Position numbers and translations under genes: made by a program
Assembly: GCA_023213315.1 (NCBI GenBank)
Contig: JAKCPI010004539.1
Location: forward strand, 1-64,000
From: Euborellia annulipes
Lineage: Eukaryota; Arthropoda; Insecta; Dermaptera; Anisolabididae
DNA length: 64,000 nucleotides
Direction of reading: 5' to 3'
Notes under the pieces: model-generated
Databases searched by the model: none
The model's input: the letters and a program-made list of their open reading frames with translations, nothing else
Told to the model about the DNA's origin: nothing
Part shown: one piece after another, positions 1-12,100 of the stretch
Layout: every line of letters begins with the position of its first letter
Numbering within the stretch: the stretch's first letter is position 1

Positions 1-266
1 TATCTTCGTGTAAGCTCGAGATTTACTTGTCGGTATTTGGAGCAGATGATACGCTGTAGGGGATATTAAAAGACAAATTTTTTGGTTTGGCTTTTATTGG
101 AGAAACTTAATTATGGCCGACCAATGTGTGCAACAGTAATTAGTTTCGGTTTCAAAAGAATTAAGTTTCCCCAATAAAAGCCAAACCAAAAAATTTGTCT
201 TTTAATATCCCCTACAGCGTATCATCTGCTCCAAATACCGACAAGTAAATCTCGAGCTTACACGAA
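1..266. repeat. Long hairpin (inverted repeat), arms about 108 bp
   Basis: Arms 5-112 and 159-266 are near-perfect reverse complements around a 46-base loop. The right arm runs directly into a mariner-type fragment, so this may be one end of a larger fold-back element cut by the window edge. No coding sequence is seen. Confidence 0.85.
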
Positions 267-270
267 AATA

Positions 271-345
271 TATAATTATGCAGCTTAAGTGTGAAGTTAG
301 CTGTTAAAAAATATAATTAAGTCCTTTGTTGGGAAAATGGATGTA
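271..345 (-). mobile_element. Fragment of mariner-type miniature element
   Basis: This stretch is a diverged reverse complement of the left end of the mariner-type element at 2713 (shared run CTTAAGTGTGAAGTTAGCTG, then a match to AATTAAGTCCTTT). The outermost terminal repeat is lost, so it is a truncated relic. Confidence 0.6.
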
Positions 346-653
346 AACTAATTTGGGAAAGAATCGAATTTATTTTCATTATTTTCATTCCTTTCTAAAT
401 ATTTTCAATTTTCTTTGTTCTGCCCTACTATTTACTGTATTTATTTTTATTTTATATCAAATCTAATAATAATTTTATTAAAAATATAGTCATTTATTCA
501 AAAGCCCTCAACCAAGAGAAAATAGAAAAAGTATTTTTCAAGAATGTATTAATTTAATCCAATTAGTTAAAAAAGGGAAAGAAATCTTTAATTACTATCT
601 AATACTGAAAAATAATAAGAGTAATTTATATATATATACATATATATGATTAC
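346..653. other. AT-rich stretch below WIPI2 exon 7, no feature
   Basis: By strand order this is the intron after the last visible WIPI2 exon. I see no further exon of that gene between 1 and 653, so the C-terminal exon or exons should lie outside the window. Confidence 0.4.
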
Positions 654-761
654 CTATGTTTTCGAAGGAGAGTGCAATCACCACCCTCAGCACTATCTAA
701 GCTGTAAATATATAGGTATCCATCTGCTGAAGCGACAAGCAATCGAAGGGCCTTCTCAATC
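654..761 (-). CDS. WIPI2: WIPI2 exon 7 (last visible)
   Basis: 108 bases, phase 2 in and phase 2 out. It encodes [20 protein letters not shown] followed by LDSAEGGDC, the propeller blade that in WIPI2 precedes the disordered tail. Acceptor TTTATTTAG and donor GTAATC read on the minus strand. Confidence 0.92.
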
Positions 762-3700
762 CTAAATAAAAAAAAGAAATAAGAAAAGATTACTAATTAT
801 TTGTTTTTGGTTTCATTGGATATATGTACAAATACAAAAAAAGGGAAATGAAGTCAATAAACATTTATTTTGAGAGAGAGAGATGTTTTGAGCTGCTTTC
901 CTCGTAATTAAAAGTAAATTAGTATGTTAGGAAGTTTTAATGCATTATATGAATTACGTGAATCAATTGTAAGTAAAAATATTTAATATATGTGAGATTT
1001 CACTAGGTTATAAATGAAAGTAACCTTCCCCCAACAACCCAATACCCCTGCTGTATATTTCATTCCCAAAGGTCATAGAATGGATCCAATAGAATTATTA
1101 GAGATCAAGAAGGCCACAATCAATAAGCAGTCTTCGGCAATTTCCAAATCTCTGGCCTAAAGACATTAAAATCTCTAGTATCTAGTCCTTTAGAGCAGAT
1201 ATGCCTTCTTATTATACATAATTTCTTTTTTTTTTTTTTTAATTTCCTATCTCTCAACAGAGTTTAATAACTCCAATTACAGAGAGACGAAGGAGACATT
1301 GGCAATGTTTGAAAATTTTCACGGCAAGTGGGATTTGAACCTGAGTTGTATAGCAACTCTAGATTAGTAATCCGCAGCTTATCCGATTAGCCACGAGCCT
1401 CCTCCTATACCTTTAGTGATGGAAAGTAAAATGATTTGTAAATTGAAAAGATTGTCTTACGTTGTAATAGCACAGACATTTCGCAGTCCATGGAAAGGTA
1501 AATGGACAGAAGCGAAAGCGCGTCCTTGGCTAAATACGTCCGTCACTTGACTGGGAAGGTATTGAGCAGAAGCTGTTACAGCCTTGGAAAAATAATCCAT
1601 CCAGCCGCCTGTTTCCTCGGCGGTGTGTCGTGGAAGATCTTTTGTTTCTTCTAATTTAAATACATGTACCTGAAAAAAAAAAATTATCATCAATTGTTAA
1701 TTTGGAGAATTCACTTTTAGGAATTCTTCTAAATAAAAAAAATAAATTAGGCCTTTTAAGTAAAGAAATATTAAAAGATATTCACCAGATTTGTTTTTTT
1801 CTTATAAATGATAGTCTTTGAATTTTTCTAATATTTCGAAAAATAATAATTTAGGTAAAAGCGAAGTAATTGTGAACTTTGAAGGAAAATTTTTCTGTTC
1901 GAATGTCCCTATGAAAATTCATCTTCAGTACAACCATTTACAATAAATTTTTTTGATATTTACAATCTTTTCTTTCTTGATTATTAATATAAAAATTATT
2001 AAAAATATCTTGTTTAAATTTAAATTCACAAAAAAACTTGTTTTCATTTATAAAACAACTGGGTTGAGAAAAATTATTTTTTTTTTAAATTTGTTTATGA
2101 ATTGCTTTTTAATTTCTTTTCGAAAATATCTCGAAAGAATAGGCAAATATTTTGCAAATTAAATACTCTTTTAATTAAAGAATGAAATTCTAATATATTC
2201 ATTTATTTATATTTATGGAATATATTAGCAATTTACTCGTTGATTTTTTAATCGGGTTTATTGAGGTTTCTTTCCTGTCAGTCTTAAAGAACTTATGCAA
2301 AAGTAAAATTTTTTTAATTTGATATAAATGATTACAGTGTACAAATCCTAAGATACTACAAACAATGGCCAATGCATTCACAGCGGATTTTGTTTGTGTG
2401 CTTGCTAAGAGTCATTATAGGCAATGTGTTAAAGGACTCTGGGGTGTGTGTGTGTGTGTGTGTGTTTTATTTAATAAGTTTTGCTTTCTTCTAGTGCGAT
2501 TGTTGAAAACCTTTTTAATACCAAAATTATTTATTCTCTATGTCAAAGGTTAACTTAGTTAGTTACCTTTACATTTGTTCTCTCAGTTGGAAAATTTATT
2601 ATTTATTAATGAAAATGAAAAGTTATCTCTAACTAAATCAGCAAAATTTATACAAGGTCTAACAAGATTACTTAATTATACACCAAAAAAGTAAAACACG
2701 TTTCATATAATATTGGGTTGATCGGAAAGTAATTTCGTTTTTTTTTCCAATAAAGGACTTAATTGTATTTTTTCACAGCTAACTTCACACTTAAGCCGCA
2801 TAATCATACATTTTGACAGCTGAGGCTTTCTTGTGAAAAAGTTCGATTGGTTCTAGGCAGTAGTTTTTTGTTGGTGCTTGAACAGCATTTTTTCCTTTTC
2901 TTTAGTAAAAAAGTAAAATATGCCGAAAATGCTGTTTTTTTTACTCTCCATATTTGAAAGGTCACCAACAAAAAACTACTGCTTAGAATCAATCGAACTT
3001 TTTCACTAGAAAGCCTTGCTATATCAGCTGTGAAAAAATATAAGTCCTTGTTTGGAAAAAACAAAATTACTTTCCGACAGGGCCGGATTTAAATTTGTGC
3101 ACTGAAGAAAATGCCGCCCTATGACTGAAATTTTATTTTAATAGTTTTCATTAGACATGGGTGATACTGTATCAATCTGATATTTTGTATCAGGTAGGAA
3201 AAAGTAACAGGTACACATAATGGGTACGAGCAAAAAATATCAGGTATTTAAATACCAAAGTAAAAATCAGATAACTTATTTATTAAAAAAAAAATATATT
3301 TTTTTTTCATTTCTGCTCTCTTTCTTAAAGTGAATAAAAGAGAAATAATGTATAAGTAATAATTAGATTTGTATTTAATTATTATAGGGCCTAGTGAGAA
3401 AAGTAGAGTAAAAAATGTAAAAATGATTCGGAATGACGTTCGAAAAGAGCGCCAGACCAATAGCGAAATGGCCCTGTCAGGAGAGAAGAGACGGGGCGGG
3501 GCGGGGCGTCGCGAGTTGAGGGTCGCAAGAGAGAAGGAAAGAGAGAGCAGGCGCAACGAAAACTGTATCGGGTAAGGAACGAAGCTCTAAAGTGAAAAGC
3601 AAGTATTTGATCAATGCGCAAGCGCGAGCGAGATATCAGGTTCGAGTGAGAAACAGATACGCGTCCTGTTCAGGTCCAGTCGAGTATGCCCGAGTTGTTG

Positions 3701-6700
3701 ATACTCAAATAACAGATACAAAAAGTATATGTTATTTGCTCGGTATTCGTTTCTCACTCGAACCTGATATCTCGCTCGCGCTTGCGCATTGATCAAATAC
3801 TTGCTTTTCACTTTAGAGCTTCGTTCCTTACCCGATACAGTTTTCGTTGCGCCTGCTCTCTCATTCCTTCTCTCTTGCGACCCTCAACTCGCGACGCCCC
3901 GCCCCGCCCCGTCTCTTCTCTCCTGACAGGGCCATTTCGCTATTGGTCTGGCGCTCTTTTCGAACGTCATTCCGAATCATTTTTACATTTTTTACTCTAC
4001 TTTTCTCACTAGGCCCTATAATAATTAAATACAAATCTAATTATTACTTATACATTATTTCTCTTTTATTCACTTTAAGAAAGAGAGCAGAAATGAAAAA
4101 AAAATATTTTTTTTTTTTAATAAATAAGTTATCTGATTTTTACTTTGAAACTATTTTTTTTTTTTTTATATAAAAACATTAATTAAAAAAAATAAAAATA
4201 TATGTAACTGTGAATTGAAATACATAATGAATAGAATTAAATTAAATTTCGTTCGCCCGCACAGAAATTTGTTAATTATTTTTCTAATGCAGTATATAAA
4301 TTGACATTTGAGTCATTTCATTTCAAATCAACACAGAAAAGTACCATTTTCAACCCGACCATCTCCGATTTTGATGAAATTTGGTGTGTTCATTGTACAT
4401 GATGAGAGAATGAAAAATGCCAAATTACAGAACTGTAGCACAAGTAGAACAAAAGTTATGGCCCCCCAAAATTTGAAAAATTTCGGAAAATTTCAAAATC
4501 TTTGCAGACAAAAACAGCTGTAACTTCTGTTCTAATAAAGATAGAACTATAAACAAAGTATTTTTGGAAAGGTCTTGAAACATGCTTTAAAATGATGTGC
4601 AACATGATCACATTCCAACAATGAAAATAATTAAGGTCATTGACTTTAACCTTTGACCTTGAATATCTCAAAACATGTCACCTCCAAAATTGATGAAAAA
4701 AATATATATGCTTCCTCATTTTACGATAAACAACATATTAAAATTTCATTTTGGGACCACATTGGGATTAGAAGATAAAAATTCATATGTAAAGCTATCT
4801 GATGCAAAAATGCACTACAAAGCATATGTTGAGTGCAAAAGAATTGCATAAAATATTAACCAATCACAGTTAAGCTGAAAATCTGAATAGGTCATAGGCG
4901 TCGGACGTGGGGGGACATGGGGGGGAGCAGAGGACATCCCCCCCCCCCCGGGATTATCCAGGGGAGGAAGCCAAAATCTTATATATCTGGTAGTTGGTTA
5001 GCCTATATTACACAGGGCAACAAAAAGGACTTTTTTTTTGTTGACTGAGAATTTGAATCTATTTCTGGGTATTTGGGTCGCGCTGATTCCAAAATAGCCA
5101 TCAGTTTTGCCCCATCACGGTAGATTTTAGAGCTATAGAGAAAACAAAATTTTAATAGAAAATGTGCTCTAAAGCGGCTCTAATTTTATATTACCTGGTT
5201 TTTTACGACGACACCCTTTAAAAATATGCAGATAGTTATAATACATATAAATTATAAGTTTCAGCCGAATCGGAGGTCATTTAGACGTCCCGCAAACGGT
5301 TTAAATTTTAGAAAAATCGAATTTTTTCAGTTTTTTTGCTTTGGTCACACCTAATACAATTTTGGGTATCCCTGAATGAAAAACACATATATTTACGATA
5401 TTCTATAGTTCTTTAGCTTTCTAAAAATTATTCATTCGTAAAAATCTGTTAAGTATTAAGGAAATTATGAATAAAAACGTTCATTTGAACAAAGTTCATT
5501 TTTTCCGACCAGTGAGTGTACTTGTGTTTTTTCTTTGCTGACCTTTTTGTTCATAATTTCCTTAATAATTAACAGATTTTTAAGAATAAATAATTTTTAG
5601 AAAGCCAAAGAACTATAGAATATCGTAAATATATGTGTTTTTCATTCAGGGATACCCAAAATTGTATTAGGGGTGACCAAAGCAAAAAAAACTGAAAAAA
5701 TTCGATTTTTCTAAACTTTTAGCCGTCTAAATGACCTCCGATTCGGCTGAAACTTAAAATTTATTTGTATTATAACTATCTGCATATTTTTAAAGAGTGT
5801 CGCCTTAAAAAAAACCAGGTAATATAAAATTAGAGCCGCCTTAGAGCACATTTTCTATTAAATTTTGTTTTCTCTATAGCTCTAAAATCTGACGTGATGG
5901 GGCAAAACTGATGGCATTTTTGGAATCAGCGCGACCCAAATACCCAGAAATAGATTCAAATTCTCAGTCAACAAAAAAAAGGTCCTTTTTGTTGCCCTGT
6001 GTAATATAGGCTAACCAACTACCAGATATATAAGATTTTGGCTTCCTCCCCTGGATAATCCCGGGGGGGATGTCCTCTGCTCCCCCCATGTCCCCCCACG
6101 TCCGACGCCTATGACCTATTCAGATTTTCAGCTTAACTGTGATTTGGTTAATATTTTATGCAATTCTTTTGTACTCAACATATGCTTTGTATTGCTTTTT
6201 TGCATCAGATAGCTTTACATATGAATTTTTATCTCCTAATCCCAATGTGGTCCCAAAATGAAATTTTAATATGTTGTTTATCGTAAAATGAGGAAGCATA
6301 TATATTTTTTTCATCAATTTTGGAGGTGACATGTTTTGAGATATTCAAGGTCAAAGGTTAAAGTCAATGACCTTAATTATTTTCATTGTTGGAATGTGAT
6401 CATGTTGCACATCATTTTAAAGCATGTTTCAAGACCTTTCCAAAAATACTTGGTTCATAGTTCTATCTTTATTAGAACAGAAGTTACAGCTGTTTTTGTC
6501 TGCAAAGATTTTGAAATTTTCCGAAATTTTTCAAATTTTGGGGGGCCATAACTTTTGTTCTACTTGTGCTACAGTTCTGTAATTTGGCATTTTTCATTCT
6601 CTCATCATGTACAATGAACACACCAAATTTCATCAAAATCGGAGATGGTCGGGTTGAGAGCTGTGTTGATTTGAAATGAAATGACTCATTTTAAATTTGG

Positions 6701-9159
6701 AGACATGTCAGTTCACTGTTTGGAAAACTCTTTAGTAATGAATAATTATGAGTTTGTTCTCAACACAAGAATAAATAGGGTAGAAAACATTTGAAAAAAT
6801 GTTAGACACGTTGTTATTGACTTGAATTAATGTAAAGTTAGCGTGGCTGGGTGAAATTTGTTTCGGGTACAAAAGTATCAGGTAAAAATATCGGGTCAGA
6901 ACAAGTACCTGTAACAGCTGGTACCTGGTACAGCAAAATCGAGTATCGACCCATGTCTAGTTTTCATATCTTTTTTTTAAGAATTAGAATAACTAATAAA
7001 TTGCAGAAAATTTATTATATTTTATTTATCAATTCCAGAAAATAAAAAAATCAAATTTTATCTTTTCAAAACTTCATGGAAATAAATTAATTAAACTATT
7101 TTGATAGTTTTCACTTAAATCTCCTATATTATAATATACAAAATTTTATTTAAAAAAAAAAACAAAAATACAAAATTTTTATTTGATACATAATGCATAA
7201 ATTATATTTCTTGAAAGATAAAATGTTTATTTAAAAGAATTAGTTAATTATATATTGTATAGAAAATTTTTTCTAACTTTCCAAATTTTGCCGCCCTGGG
7301 CACTAGCCCCGACTGCCCTAGTGTAAATCCACCACTGCTTTCCGAACAACCCAATATTATTTTTTAATAAGAGAACAAAGATTTTCTATTAAATCTTTTA
7401 ACACTTTCTATCTTATATCCGGTGAGTATTTCCATTATTTGTTTGTTTTGAATAATTAACTAGATGAAATTATACGTACCGTTTCAGTATTGCTGCTACA
7501 ACATAAATATGCACTGTCCATACTAAAGACGAGCGAACTGATGCTAACACATCTTTTAACGCCACGACGGAACTCGAAGAGTTTAGTTCCATCAGCAACA
7601 TTAAATACACGAATGACGGTTCCCTTTTCACTGGCTGTCGCTAATCTAGTGCCGGTTGGACTAAAGCTCAGGGCTGCCAATGGTGAGTCATGGGCCGGGA
7701 TCATCGTCTTTGCGTGCTGTAAACATAAAAAGGGAATATTAAACAAAAACTAGCTCCAAGTGTTATATTTTATTTTAAGTCATTCTGCCCTGGCAATTTT
7801 GACTTTAGAGTTTATTATTGTATTTTATATTGAACTAGTCGCCTTCTACTCTTACATTGCACCTACCTAACGGGGTTTGTCCCCTGGACTTCCTAAGCAT
7901 TAAAGAATTAAATTTATCATTTAACTGATAAGTCTATTTAAATATTTTATTATAATAAAATCAAATTTTTTTATTATATTATCTATTGATATTATCAAAT
8001 TGCAACATATACATTAATACCATTTTTTTTAAATAAAAAGTTAAACCATTAGTTGTTGGTTTATCTTTTTACTTTCTCTTACCTATGTATATATGTAATA
8101 TATATATAGAGAGAAAGTATTGGATTCATGTCAAAAATTCGATGTCGAGATTTTGATGGATCTTCACGTTTTGAGGTCCCCTGAATCCAAAAAAGTGGTT
8201 TTCGCGACATGGTCTGTCTGTCTGTCTGCCTGTGTGTGTGTCTGTGTTCACTTTTAAGCATGAAGGAATTGAACTATGAGGCTGAAATTTTATATATAAG
8301 TTAAACACCCCCGGGACCGGAAAAATAAGCTTTTAATCAAAATCGGCCAAAGAGTACTAGTACTTTACTGATGTACTTTTTCAGTTTTTTTCGATTTTCT
8401 CAAAATTCACTCTAACGATTTTGATTAAAATTCAAAAATCAATTATTTTTTAGATGCTCTTTCAACTGTATATTCTCGTTTTGCCCTCAAAATTATTTGA
8501 AGCACACTTTACTCTTGTGCTTCATAGGAAAGATAGGAGAAATGGTTGCCATTGTTACAAAATATAAATATTTTCCCATACTTATAAATTTTACATCTGA
8601 ATTCAAATATTACCTACTGCCGGGAACTAAATACATGTCGACACAAAAAATCTGGTGTGACAAGCACAGTACACAACTTTCGATTACCGAAGGTAAGAGA
8701 AAGTTGTGTGCTGTGCGACAGTCACACCAGATTTTTAAATTTGTATATAATGAAATGTTTTTGTTTTTTTCTTCTTTTTCATCATTCTGGGAAACTTTTT
8801 ATTGAAATGAAAAAATTTATGTATCCGCTAATTCTCCTGCTACAAATGATCAATTGAACAAGTGAAAATATATTTTCTTTGGCTGGAAATTGTCTATGTA
8901 TATATATTGATACTATGTAGGCAGCCAGAACGGAAATTTTATTTTACTGTGCTCGTCAACTTTTAGGGTGCTAATCGCCCCCTTCCTCAGGACTAAGCAG
9001 GTGTCAATTATAACAATTAGGTGTCAATTGATGGGGTACTTTTAACATTCAGATTACAAAGCATGGGCGTAGTCAGACATCTTGTAAAGGGGGAAGGGGG
9101 CAACCACTCGTTAGGACGAGAGGGAGGGTGTATGCAATTAATATGTACATAGATTATTA

Positions 9160-9196
<37 letters not shown>

Positions 9197-12100
9197 TTCA
9201 TCATTATATATAAACTCATTGAAAAAAAAATTTCACAATGGAAAAAATATATAAGCTTATTTAGTTTTAATAGAAAAAAAAATTTTCAGGATAAAACAGG
9301 GGGGGGGGGGCATTGTAATACAATGAATAATTCTAAAATAGCAGGTACGCTTTGATTTAATACAATTTGTTAGATTATAATCCTATCGAGAGAATTGGTT
9401 AATTAACAACATCTTGTATTGAATCAAAGCATAGCTGCTATTTTAAAATTATACATCTATATTTTAAAAATATCTCAACAAATGACTGGTAATTGTTATA
9501 ATTGACACCTGCTCAGTCCTGAGGAAGGAGGCGATTAGCGCCCGAAACGTCGATGAAGATATTGAAATAAAATTTCTGTTTTATTTCTCGTCCTGCCTAC
9601 ATACCCAGTATCAATAATGTATTTAAAATTTTTTTTTTTGTTTTTGTCGTCTTCAAATAGGATCTTACCCCTCCCTCTGGGATATACCCCATTGGTCTCT
9701 TTCACTGTTTTTATTCGTTTGATTTACTTCATTCTTCAAAACATCATTGTGCTAACTTTAAAAACATTTAGATAATTATCTCTTCTTTTGTTTATTTTCT
9801 TTATTCCCTCTTAATATAACATAAATAAAATCATTACCAAGTTGATAGCATCGAAAATCTGTACTTCGCCGATAGTATTGGAGCCAGGGTAAGCAAGAAA
9901 GCAATTGTCGCTGTTAATTGAGAGAGTACAGAGGCCAGTAGGGTTGGGGGGCGTGTCTCGAATCGTATGCAAAACTTTCATGTCTCGTATATTATGGATA
10001 TAGAGCGACTCTTCCAAACAGACAACCAATCTCTGAAATAGAAAAAAAATCCTTTGTTAATCGACATGTCTTTTGTTATTTATAAGTGAATGGTCTACAA
10101 GTTTGAAATATAAAAAAATTTATTGTTTTTTTTTTCCTTTTCAGACTCAGAAGCGTAAAATAATTATTATAAAATTAATTTTTTTTAATGGTAGCTAATT
10201 AAATTTTTTGTTTATCATATTTCATCATAAATCTATGTCAAACTAGAATGGTAGAATAGAAAATATATTAACAAACATGACATAAGATAACAACTAAATT
10301 CTTCTATTATTCAAAACGAAAAAAAAAATTAAATTATTCAATAACAAAACGTGGTTGGTTATTGACTATTTGAGGGTTGAATTTATTATTAATAGAGAAT
10401 GTAATAATAGGAGAAATTAATAAAGTTAATGACTATGAATTTTTTCCATTAAATTCACTTTTGCTACTATATATGGACCCTGTTATGCAATGGTGTGTCA
10501 AAGACCAAAAAATTCAAAATTGAGTTAAGCACGGAATATTGTTTCAAATGCTTTAATTAAGAGTATTTACAAGAAAAATTATATAGAATCCAATGTAAAC
10601 AAAAGACTTTATTGTTGATTTTCTCAAAACTCGATGTTTGGTCTTTGACCCACCATTGCATAACAGGGTCCATATATAATCCATTAAATTATATACTGTA
10701 TCTAAAATAATATTTTTCATCTTAATTTCCTAAGATATAGACCGAATTTTTTTAAATATCTTTTCATTAATGTGATTAATCTAAAAAATTTTTTTTTTTT
10801 CGAAAATCAAAACAAGGGCTTTAATTAAAAAAAAAAATTGAGGTCGATAGATTCAAAATTGTTGCCGCTGGAACCTCTCAAAAATCAGCACCTCGAGACG
10901 CGCACCTTAAAAATTTTGTAATTTAAATAAATTTATAATATCCAGTTGCAGAGAATGCTAACTTTAAGTTCATTTCAATTTAATATAAAAACCTCTTGAG
11001 GTTTATTAGTAACCAGTCATAATTTAAGTTGGATTATAAGCGAATATTGATATGGTGTTAAAAAGATCAAGGCAGATCAAACTTTGAGAATATATAAAGA
11101 TTAATTGAAATGATTATTGAAACATATATTCAGTTTCATTCGTGAATACAAAAAACTCAAGATATCGTGGGCTTAGGCTGCTGTGTAGCATCAATGATTC
11201 CTGGATCAGGGTAATGCAAAATTAACCAAATTTATCATAAATTAAAAAAACAACTCTGTTATTATTGTTTAAAAATACTTAACCTTTAGGTGAGAGTTTT
11301 GCATTATCATTTTAGTTCGTATCGTTGTTTTTAAATATATGATAAATATTGTTAAATTTGCATTGCCTAATATATGTTATATTTTACTAAAGATATATAG
11401 AAGTCAATAATGAAAGCATGCTGCACAGCGGTCGAGAAAACATACCCAGACCTCTTGGGTTTCGACCAACTTGTTGTAATAACATGTAAGAATAAGAATG
11501 TTCACGTCCCCCCAGGAGAACAGCCGCAGCGCAGAGTTTGGGAACCACTATTTTATAGTATATACCAGTATACAGAAGGTCTTGAAAATGGGATCGAAAC
11601 CAAAACTGAGGTCCACAATTGGTCGACAGATAAAAGGTTTCCACAATAAAAGCCCCACTTATCCATTCCACAAGTAACCTCTTAAAAGAACTTTCATATA
11701 TAATTAATTTAATTAATAATAAATATTTATATTATCAAAAAGTTTCTTCTATCACCGTCTTTGAAATTATTGTAAAAAAATTTTGCATTCTAATAATAAA
11801 TTGAAATATTTTAGCCAATTATAAAAACAAAGAAAGTGTTGAGTACAATAAGTTTTGACTTTGAATAAAAATAATTATAGATATAGATATAAAGAAAAAG
11901 GTAATTAAGTAAATTAGAATAATTACATATGTGAAAGGAAATACTCACTGCGCGATTCAATTTAACAGCGAGGATTGTATTACTGTAACTATAATTGCAG
12001 ATCTCGGTGCCCTTCTTAAAATGACACACTTTCAACTTCCTGGGTGAGGACAGGCTAACCACGGCCACCAGGCTACTAGAGAAGAGTCTCTCAACGATGC

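Larger units (their letters stand above)
3152..6959. mobile_element. hAT-type nonautonomous element 2 (inner), with 8-bp TSD
   Basis: Ends TAGACATGGG and CCCATGTCTA are flanked by the exact duplication GTTTTCAT (3144-3151 and 6960-6967). The 3.8 kb interior has no transposase; it holds a palindrome (3257-4148) and a 2.4 kb fold-back (4310-6687). An interior made almost only of inverted repeats suggests this element served as a landing site for further insertions. Confidence 0.88.
3078..7337. mobile_element. hAT-type nonautonomous element 1 (outer), with 8-bp TSD
   Basis: Ends are CAGGGCCGGATTTA and, reversed, CAGTGGTGGATTTA. The 8-bp target duplication CTTTCCGA is exact (3070-3077 and 7338-7345). 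Only about 66 bp on the left and 370 bp on the right belong to this element; the middle is a second insertion (3152-6959). The parent element would be about 440 bp with no transposase. Confidence 0.9.
2713..7354. mobile_element. Mariner-type miniature element, split by a nested hAT insertion
   Basis: The left end TTGGGTTGATCGGAAAGT follows a TA at 2711-2712. The matching right end breaks off in ...TTACTTTCCGA at 3077 and resumes at 7338 as CTTTCCGAACAACCCAA, followed by TA. Removing 3078-7337 and one 8-bp duplication restores an element of about 380 bp with long inverted ends. The terminal motif resembles mariner ends. No transposase is encoded. Confidence 0.85.

Noticed and set aside
1322..1401. 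Functional tRNA gene
   Set aside because: Acceptor and anticodon stems have several mismatches; kept only as a tRNA-like relic.
3248..4173. Two 100-codon frames of the same protein ([20 protein letters not shown]...) on opposite strands
   Set aside because: They are the two arms of one palindrome, the composition is low-complexity, and no domain or codon pattern supports a gene.
4308..6551. Repeated 71-codon frames in the fold-back
   Set aside because: Mirror images of each other within inverted arms; no recognisable protein.
8497..8857. 102-codon plus frame in repeat family A
   Set aside because: Lies in the end hairpin region of a repeat, not conserved as a frame in the other copies.
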